A DNA stretch of 8,494 nucleotides from DATKMG01 sp035541995 (GTDB lineage Bacteria; Acidobacteriota; Terriglobia; Versatilivoradales; Versatilivoraceae): the NCBI GenBank assembly GCA_035541995.1, contig DATKMG010000783.1, positions 1 to 8,494 of the forward strand. Reading direction: 5' to 3'. Positions within the stretch are counted from its first letter, which is position 1. The number at the start of each line of letters is the position of its first letter. This document shows positions 1 to 5,197 of the stretch, piece after piece. Below the pieces are notes generated by a model. That model was not told the origin of the DNA. It did not search any database and saw nothing but the letters and a program-made list of their open reading frames with translations. Both the position numbers and the translations under genes were made by a program.

Positions 1-668
1 CTCTTCCTCTGTAGAGTCCTGCCTGCGAAAAAATCAGTATACCTCTGAATGTAGGCCCTGGCAGCTACGTCAGTCTCGGGGAGCAGTTCAATATGGCCGC
101 TCTTGAACATTCCGCGCTCATCGAAGCATGAATTGTTGTAAGGCTGGTCATAAACACGCTTCCGAACATGCGTGACCCTCTGGTTTATCGGGGCCTCGTT
201 CTCTTTGAGCAATTCCCCGATAGAGGTGTTCGTTTTATATCCGTTTTTTTCGAAGGGAATATGGCTGCCGGTGACCATGATGCTACCCTTGGATTGTCTG
301 AGGGCGTAGCAGGTTAGAGCTGGAGTTGGGATACTGCCCAGATTGACAGGAATCATCCCGGTGTCTTGGATGGACCGCTCGACGGCCTGAGCTATCTCGC
401 CACGCCTCTGTTGTTCAGGAACAAATCGGGTGGAGCTGGGACGCAGATCGTAACCATAATAGAAAGGGTCTCCTCGGACAATACCTCCTTCAGAAAGGGG
501 TACTGTCTGGAGGTACTCCAACTCCGCCAGCACATTGATATAGATTTCCAACTGGCTGAGATCAGTAACGTCCCCTCTACGGCCACTGGTCCCGAAACGC
601 AATTCTTTAGGTTTGTAGGAAAGTCGTGCGCCGAGCGAATCAGGAATTGTATTACAGCCGGCGGTCAT
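1..668 (-). CDS. Phosphomannomutase/phosphoglucomutase family enzyme, N-terminal part (cut by left edge)
   Basis: N-terminal 222 residues of an alpha-D-phosphohexomutase, the cytoplasmic family that interconverts hexose 6-phosphate and hexose 1-phosphate for sugar-nucleotide synthesis. The reading frame is open to the left edge, so the C-terminal half is missing. Visible: the N-terminal FGTSGRRGDVTDL segment (residues 25-37), YDLRPSS (73-79), and the active-site loop MVTGSHIP with phosphoserine Ser135, followed by an NGYKT segment. Classical members have TASHNP; the TGSHIP form fits a group of bacterial enzymes usually annotated phosphomannomutase. The ATG at 668 is chosen because an in-frame TGA lies three codons upstream and no other ATG precedes the conserved core; its Shine-Dalgarno is weak. 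It lies 120 bases after the DUF1820 stop. Mannose versus glucose preference cannot be read from this half. Confidence 0.88.
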   Translation of the reverse strand, partial: MTAGCNTIPDSLGARLSYKPKELRFGTSGRRGDVTDLSQLEIYINVLAELEYLQTVPLSEGGIVRGDPFYYGYDLRPSSTRFVPEQQRRGEIAQAVERSIQDTGMIPVNLGSIPTPALTCYALRQSKGSIMVTGSHIPFEKNGYKTNTSIGELLKENEAPINQRVTHVRKRVYDQPYNNSCFDERGMFKSGHIELLPETDVAARAYIQRYTDFFAGRTLQRK

Positions 669-788
669 CGAGATTCACACTCTGGTTTGAAGATTACTCT
701 CGCTGTCCTTCCGGTCCCAGCTAACGCAACTTCTGAGGGCAGGAACAAAGGCAAGGACGAAGATGTTGGGAAACAGAATTTCAAAGGC

Positions 789-1133
789 CTAGTTTTCCTT
801 TTTCGTCGGTGCATAGATCGGGGTGGGCCAGGGAGCTACCTTAGCCCCGGCATCAGAAACTTGGTGAATTTTGCCGGGGCCACTTTTCTCGACCTGATCA
901 ATCCGAATCACCGAGTGCAAAGGGATATATGTCCGTTCAACCCCTGCAAATTCCAACTGCAGGGCTTCTTCGGAAGGGTCGACCACCACAGTCGTTTTCT
1001 CTCCAAAAAGAAGTCCATCTACCTCAACGAACCCAAACAGACCCCCCTGCGAGACATTCTTGGCGTAAACCTCATAGACTTTACCCTGGTTGAAAAAGAT
1101 TACCTTGTAGATTTGATTCTTCTTTTGTGTCAT
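789..1133 (-). CDS. DUF1820 family protein
   Basis: A complete 114-residue protein of the uncharacterised DUF1820 family, about the usual length of roughly 100-115. Family features are visible throughout: IYKVIFFNQGKVYEVYAKNV (residues 8-27), GLFGFVEVDGLLFGE, VVVDPSEEAL, EFAGVERTYIPLHSVIRIDQVEK (61-83). There is no signal peptide or membrane segment, so it is presumably cytoplasmic. The Pro/Ala-rich tail after residue 95 is poorly conserved and probably disordered. The ATG at 1133 has a good ribosome-binding site, AAGGAA, about eight bases upstream. Function is unknown. I know the family mainly from Gammaproteobacteria, so finding it beside a GH116 locus is mildly unexpected. A functional link to the phosphomutase 120 bases downstream is possible but not shown. 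Confidence 0.85.
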   Translation of the reverse strand: MTQKKNQIYKVIFFNQGKVYEVYAKNVSQGGLFGFVEVDGLLFGEKTTVVVDPSEEALQLEFAGVERTYIPLHSVIRIDQVEKSGPGKIHQVSDAGAKVAPWPTPIYAPTKKEN

Positions 1134-1328
1134 GAATCGGTTCCTTGAGCTTCCTTATTAAAAAATCAAGTCAGTCCATAAAATGATGCAATGGCGACAG
1201 AAGGAACTTCGAGACTTCATCCGGGGATCACGGAATCTATATGGTTGAAACAGCCACGTTGAGTGTTACCCCTAATCAGAAACTGACATTACACAGGACG
1301 GTCCGTGCACAGGTGTGACTGCGCCCAC

Positions 1329-1342
1329 TCCATTGCAATGGA
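1329..1342. promoter_or_regulatory. 14-base perfect palindrome between SDR and DUF1820 genes
   Basis: TCCATTGCAATGGA is a perfect 14-base inverted repeat lying 16 bases beyond the SDR stop codon and about 200 bases upstream of the DUF1820 start. A partial second site, GCAATGG, occurs at 1188-1194, nearer DUF1820. Such a dyad can be a transcription-factor operator. It has no T-tract, so it is not a typical intrinsic terminator. The role is inferred only from symmetry and position. Confidence 0.25.
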
Positions 1343-1357
1343 CTCTTGCTGTTTGTG

Positions 1358-2134
1358 TCATGCCATCCAGAGCCCGCCATTGATCTCGATTACTTCACCT
1401 GTAATATAGCTCGCTGCAGAAGCGCAAAGGAAGACAACGGCGCCAGCCACTTCCTCAGAGCTGCCAAGCCGCTTCAGGGGAGTGCTCGCTGCAAAGTTCT
1501 GAAGCAGTTCGTTGGTAGAGTGGCGGCGGTGAAAGTCAGTCAAAATCACCCCCGGCGCAATACCGTTGACGCGAATCCCAGGAGCTAATTCTTTGGCAAG
1601 TCCTCGAGTTAAGGTGTGAATAGCCCCTTTGGTGGCCGCATAAAGAGTGGCGCCATTCCCACCACCGTGATGGGCAGCCACCGAGCCCAGATTCACGATG
1701 CAGGGGTGAATCCCCGTTCTCAAAAGGGGGATACAGGCCCGGATACAGTACACCATTGAACCCAGATTGAGTTTGAGGACTCGGTCAATCAATTCGTCGG
1801 TGAGGTTTGCCACAGGGCTGCGCTGGACCAAGTCACCGGAGTTGTTGACCAGGATGTCAAGAGCACCCCAGCGTTCTTGGATCTGGTCAGTCATCTTGTT
1901 CACTTGCGCTGGAATGGTTAGGTCCGCTTGGAATGAAAAGGCTTTCCCTCCGCTGTCAAGGATTTCAGAGACGGTGGCCTCGGCTTTATCACGACTCGTA
2001 TTGAAATGAACACAGACCTCGGCACCTGCTCCGGCTAGAGCCAGGGAAATAGCTCTCCCAATGCCTCGTCCTGCCCCCGTCACCAGCGCCTTACGACCCG
2101 ACAGCCCAAACTGATCCACTAGATAGTTCGCCAT
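1358..2134 (-). CDS. SDR family NAD(P)-dependent oxidoreductase (FabG-like)
   Basis: A complete 258-residue classical short-chain dehydrogenase/reductase, a soluble cytoplasmic Rossmann-fold enzyme that oxidises or reduces an alcohol/ketone with NAD(P). Visible: the cofactor loop TGAGRGIG (19-26), acidic ADL (70-72), NNSG (97-100, where NNAG is usual), Asn123 of the KLN segment, catalytic Ser151, and the YAATK motif with Tyr165 and Lys169. The IRVNGIAPG segment (187-195) and C-terminal YITGEVIEINGG are typical of the FabG-like group. The start at 2134 has a strong AGGAG four bases upstream. The specific substrate is unknown. The locus has no acyl carrier protein or other fatty-acid synthesis genes, so a sugar, polyol or other secondary alcohol is as likely as a 3-oxoacyl-ACP. 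The 527-base gap upstream suggests its own promoter. Confidence 0.93.
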   Translation of the reverse strand: MANYLVDQFGLSGRKALVTGAGRGIGRAISLALAGAGAEVCVHFNTSRDKAEATVSEILDSGGKAFSFQADLTIPAQVNKMTDQIQERWGALDILVNNSGDLVQRSPVANLTDELIDRVLKLNLGSMVYCIRACIPLLRTGIHPCIVNLGSVAAHHGGGNGATLYAATKGAIHTLTRGLAKELAPGIRVNGIAPGVILTDFHRRHSTNELLQNFAASTPLKRLGSSEEVAGAVVFLCASAASYITGEVIEINGGLWMA

Positions 2135-2177
2135 ATGACTCCTTGAAATCGCTAATTACGGCCGCATGGCCAATAGA

Positions 2178-2186
2178 ATTATGGCA
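2178..2186 (-). promoter_or_regulatory. Candidate extended -10 promoter for the SDR gene
   Basis: On the minus strand the sequence TGCCATAAT matches the extended -10 form TGnTATAAT with one mismatch. It lies about 45 bases upstream of the SDR start codon, leaving a plausible leader of around 35 bases. The -35 region (GTTACT at 17-base spacing) is poor, as is usual with extended -10 promoters. This is a pattern match only. Confidence 0.3.
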
Positions 2187-2370
2187 TGCCCAGGCAGGAG
2201 AGTAACAGTCTTAACAGATGCATTGAAAAGGCAAAATAGAAATAGGACAACACTACATTGAATCATGCCAGTCCCAAGTCAAGAGTATCAATGAACATGC
2301 ATGATTGAGGGCCAGAAGCGAACGACGAGACCGATTATCCGCACAAAAGGTCTCTTGAAAATGCCATTCT

Positions 2371-2574
2371 TCAAAGTGGAAGCAGCGCCTGTGACCGCTG
2401 TCGCCCTGCGCGGCGACCTCTCGGTTTGGACGTGTCGCCGCTCGGAGATCGGCTCCCACCTTCACCATTTTCATGGACCATGCTCACCTGATAGGCCCAC
2501 GGGTCACTTCCATGAGAATGGCAGATCCGGCAGCCACGCCGACCGCACCGTTTGCTGGAAGCGTGGGCATTCAT
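2371..2574 (-). CDS. Possible small Cys/His-rich ORF, doubtful
   Basis: A 67-residue open frame from ATG at 2574, extendable to a GTG at 2619. Its N-terminal part holds a compact cluster, KRCGRRGCRICHSHGSDPW, with three Cys and two His that could bind a metal. The spacing CGxxGCRxC then HG resembles the short zinc-ribbon-like motif of DUF6788-type proteins, but the match is partial. The C-terminal half is translated from the palindromic repeat, so it is low-complexity and Arg/Ser/Gly rich. No ribosome-binding site is visible before either start. It could be a degenerate fragment of a mobile or repeat-associated gene, or chance coding. I recognise no function. Confidence 0.2.
   Translation of the reverse strand: MNAHASSKRCGRRGCRICHSHGSDPWAYQVSMVHENGEGGSRSPSGDTSKPRGRRAGRQRSQALLPL
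2400..2459 (-). repeat. Palindromic REP-like repeat, copy B (diverged)
   Basis: Read on the minus strand from 2459, the first 25 bases, beginning GTGGGAGCCGATCTCCGAGC, are identical to copy A at 8109-8133. Over 60 ungapped bases the two copies match at 46 positions by hand count. Copy B forms a hairpin with a perfect 8-base stem: GCGGCGAC at 2410-2417 pairs with GTCGCCGC at 2434-2441, with a 16-base loop. The distal end seen in copy A (terminating in CTCCCAC) is not recognisable here, so this copy is truncated or strongly diverged. ATGAAAATGG precedes both copies, at 2465-2474 here. Confidence 0.75.
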
Positions 2575-2661
2575 TCGATAAAAGCCCTCGACTGGCAGCG
2601 ACTGCTGTCGCCAAAGCACTCACCCTGGCTACCCATCCCATTTCCATCGACGAATAGGTCA

Positions 2662-5184
2662 TTACTGCCCACTCAGCCGGGAATAGACATCACGAGCACT
2701 TTCAAAGAATTGCAGCATCGCCGCACGATCCTCCGGGTGGCTAAAACGGGGTTCGTTGCGGTAGAACTCCATCTCGCGGTCAATCCAGTGAATGAAGTAT
2801 TGTGCATCCTGAGGGACGATAGGGGAAGAGTTTTTCATCTCCACATAGATCGGACTGGTATGAGCAAAGCGGATTGTTTGTCCCACGGGTTCGAAGCATC
2901 GGGCTGCGACCCAACCGCTTCGACTGACCGCACTCTCAAAATCAGCCACCAGTCTGCCTTGAGGGTCCAGCGTTGTTATGGTCTGGATCACCCGGCCTTC
3001 GGAAAGAATTTCCATTCGATCCAGTTTGCCTTCTGAAGAGGCCTCGGCATGGATTCTCAGCCGGGAAGGCGCACTGAGTTTCACAAAGCCGCCAACCTCT
3101 TCGCCATTCACTTTGAGAAAAAGCATCGGCCCATTGGTGCCGAAACTCCGGCCTGCCTTCAAGGCTCGGAACCAGTGGTCATAAGTAAACGGCTCGTCCA
3201 AGAGAACATAGACTCTATTGTAGCCGAGTGGAGATGCCTTCACGCCTGAAGCACTTCCTGCCGATACCGGGATGCGGAATCCGCAATTCAGAAATCGATA
3301 GTAGACTTCCATGGACCAAAGCGGCAATCCGGCAATGGTGTCGAACTCCGGACGGTCCTTGGGAATCATCCCCCACGGGGCGGTTTCTAATTCCACACCC
3401 TGGCGATTGAAATGGTTGTGGACGATTCCGGCAAAGTCCAGCTCTCCCAGTGCGGCCAAGGCACAGGCATCGCGCCAGACGATTTTTTCGGCATCAACGT
3501 AGCCACCCTGTTTATGTGCGGCTCGACAAAACCGATCGTTCGGAGGAGCGAGACGGTCGCCCTGAAATGGAATAATTGAATGCAGGCCCAATAGGTCCAC
3601 GGCTCCCGGTCCCCACTCCAGCCGTTCCACTTCCTTATCCAGAACGCTGAACACGTGGGTAGGATCCACTTGTCGGATTACTTGAGTCGTTTGGGGCGGC
3701 TGTGAGAGTGGCTTATCCTCCCAGATCCAATCCGTAAGGGTTGGCGCCAGGTTTAAATCTTCGGCGAGGAGAAGAGTAGGTATCTCTTCGAGCTTGCGGT
3801 GGTTGTGCAGATCGGCCGAATACCACCCCAACTGGTTCATCGTAATCCAGCGCTTCAGGTTAACTTGAATATTTTGCTTTCGTCCTTCTCCGACATCGAT
3901 CGACGAGGTCCAGCGTATATATTCAGGCCCCCGCTCTACCTCCAGGGTGTATTTTCCAGGGGGGAGAGCAAGCTGAAAGGAACCTTGAGAAATAAAGTGA
4001 TGCTCTTTGTACTTCTCGTAAGTGATGGCCCCCGTGGGCACTTGGAGATTACCATTTTGGTCCAGGAGGTAAATACGGGCGGGAACTATCTGATGTGATG
4101 CGGCATCCCTGATTTCCACCTGAATGGTACTTGAAGGTAACGAACTTACGACGCTGGAACCGATTCCCTCTGCATCAGGCTGAACATATTTCTTAAGAAA
4201 AGCTATTATCTCGTCAAAAGCTTTTGCGGTCTGGGGATCCTTCATTTTCCAGTCAAAGCCGTGAGGCCCACCGGCAATCGGGATAAACTCCAAAGGAATG
4301 CCATTTCGCTTTAGCTCCCTGGCCATCTGCTCCGACTGCTCGAACGGAACGTCGGTATCTTTGTCCCCATGAAGCAGGAGTGTCGGCGGGTAGTCACTGG
4401 AAACATTGCGCAATGGGCAAAAGGCGTCGAAAGCTCCAGGCTCGGTCTCAGGATCATGCCCGGCCACTTCCTTAGGCCAAAGACCCTGCTGCCGGCAATA
4501 CAGATAGAATGGCCAGCGCACCTCCTCCTGAAGGGGCTCAGAAATTGGGACATGGCCCACGGCAGCATCCGCTTTCTCTTCAGAGACGATTGGTTCTTTC
4601 AGATAAAATGGATCAGGCTTGCTGTACCACGTTCCTGCAATATCCCCATACCCGTAAAAGGAAACGAGGGCTTTGGGCCTTGGCCGAAATCGATATCCAG
4701 CGGTCAACGTTAGGTAGCCTCCCGCTGAGTGTCCCACCACTGCAATGTGGTCGGGGTCGACTTGAAAGAGCCCCGGACCTTTCTCACGAAGCCACCGGTA
4801 TGCGTCTTCGAGATCCATCAAGATCTCCGGAAGCTTCGTTTCCGGAGCCAATCGGTAATCGACTGAAACCACAACAAATCCGGCTTCCAAGTATCGCTGT
4901 AGTTGCTCTTGGTTGATCCCTCCACGGTTACCGAAAATCAGCGCCCCTCCATGAATCCACAGGATAGCAGGCTTCACCTGGCCATCCAGTGTCCTATAGA
5001 CATCCGCCCGAATCGAGAGAGGCCCAACCGTTTTGTAGGTATAGGTTTGCTTAGTGTACTGAGTGTCACCAAACACAGGAACTAGTGCGACGATGCCCAC
5101 CAAGAAAGACAACAGCATTAACCATGCTAACTTTGCCTTCGACTTCAGGAGCAGTTGATCTTTGGGCTTTTTGTCTTCAATCAT
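2662..5184 (-). CDS. Fusion protein: exported or anchored alpha/beta-hydrolase esterase plus CehA/McbA-like metallohydrolase
   Basis: An 840-residue protein with two catalytic units. Residues 1-18 are Lys-rich, followed by a hydrophobic segment (about 19-38) that is a membrane anchor or uncleaved signal. Residues 50-335 are a BD-FAE/hormone-sensitive-lipase-like esterase: oxyanion motif HGG (78-80), nucleophile Ser153 in GHSAGG, and likely Asp276 (HGDKDTDVP) and His308 (GGPHGF). Residues 352-445 look like a carboxypeptidase-regulatory-type beta-sandwich. Residues 453-790 resemble CehA/McbA metallohydrolases of the PHP type: WYSADLHNHR (Asp458, His460, His462), VHNH (His589, His591), SPLGYNRVYV, and AGRSFGTNGPML. 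Known CehA and McbA hydrolyse the carbamate carbaryl; the natural substrate here is unknown. The gene starts 13 bases after the GH116 stop with AGGA upstream, so the two are very likely co-transcribed. I infer de-esterification of a decorated glycoside at the cell surface. The frame is continuous through the domain junction. Confidence 0.88.
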   Translation of the reverse strand: MIEDKKPKDQLLLKSKAKLAWLMLLSFLVGIVALVPVFGDTQYTKQTYTYKTVGPLSIRADVYRTLDGQVKPAILWIHGGALIFGNRGGINQEQLQRYLEAGFVVVSVDYRLAPETKLPEILMDLEDAYRWLREKGPGLFQVDPDHIAVVGHSAGGYLTLTAGYRFRPRPKALVSFYGYGDIAGTWYSKPDPFYLKEPIVSEEKADAAVGHVPISEPLQEEVRWPFYLYCRQQGLWPKEVAGHDPETEPGAFDAFCPLRNVSSDYPPTLLLHGDKDTDVPFEQSEQMARELKRNGIPLEFIPIAGGPHGFDWKMKDPQTAKAFDEIIAFLKKYVQPDAEGIGSSVVSSLPSSTIQVEIRDAASHQIVPARIYLLDQNGNLQVPTGAITYEKYKEHHFISQGSFQLALPPGKYTLEVERGPEYIRWTSSIDVGEGRKQNIQVNLKRWITMNQLGWYSADLHNHRKLEEIPTLLLAEDLNLAPTLTDWIWEDKPLSQPPQTTQVIRQVDPTHVFSVLDKEVERLEWGPGAVDLLGLHSIIPFQGDRLAPPNDRFCRAAHKQGGYVDAEKIVWRDACALAALGELDFAGIVHNHFNRQGVELETAPWGMIPKDRPEFDTIAGLPLWSMEVYYRFLNCGFRIPVSAGSASGVKASPLGYNRVYVLLDEPFTYDHWFRALKAGRSFGTNGPMLFLKVNGEEVGGFVKLSAPSRLRIHAEASSEGKLDRMEILSEGRVIQTITTLDPQGRLVADFESAVSRSGWVAARCFEPVGQTIRFAHTSPIYVEMKNSSPIVPQDAQYFIHWIDREMEFYRNEPRFSHPEDRAAMLQFFESARDVYSRLSGQ

Positions 5185-5197
5185 TGATGTTTCCTAC

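Larger units (their letters stand above)
2135..2661. other. 527-base spacer between the SDR gene and the esterase fusion gene
   Basis: This gap has no convincing full gene. It holds the candidate SDR promoter near 2178, a diverged copy of the palindromic repeat at 2400-2459, and a possible Cys/His-rich micro-ORF at 2371-2574 that reads through the repeat. A weak 5-base stem with a 4-base loop (GCGAC TGCT GTCGC, 2598-2611) lies about 50 bases after the fusion-gene stop. It lacks a T-tract, so I do not call it a terminator. No tRNA-like or transposase sequence was seen. Confidence 0.6.

Noticed and set aside
366..1148. 260-residue open frame on the plus strand
   Set aside because: It lies antisense to the phosphohexomutase N-terminus and the DUF1820 gene, both of which have clear family motifs. 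Its own product has no recognisable motif.
2473..3036. 187-residue open frame on the plus strand
   Set aside because: Antisense to the C-terminal part of the esterase/metallohydrolase fusion for most of its length, with no motif or ribosome-binding site.
4100..4200. Possible assembly join or frameshift at the esterase/metallohydrolase junction
   Set aside because: The frame is continuous. The linker reads into a normal beta-sandwich of the kind that precedes CehA/McbA domains, with no stop or odd low-complexity run.
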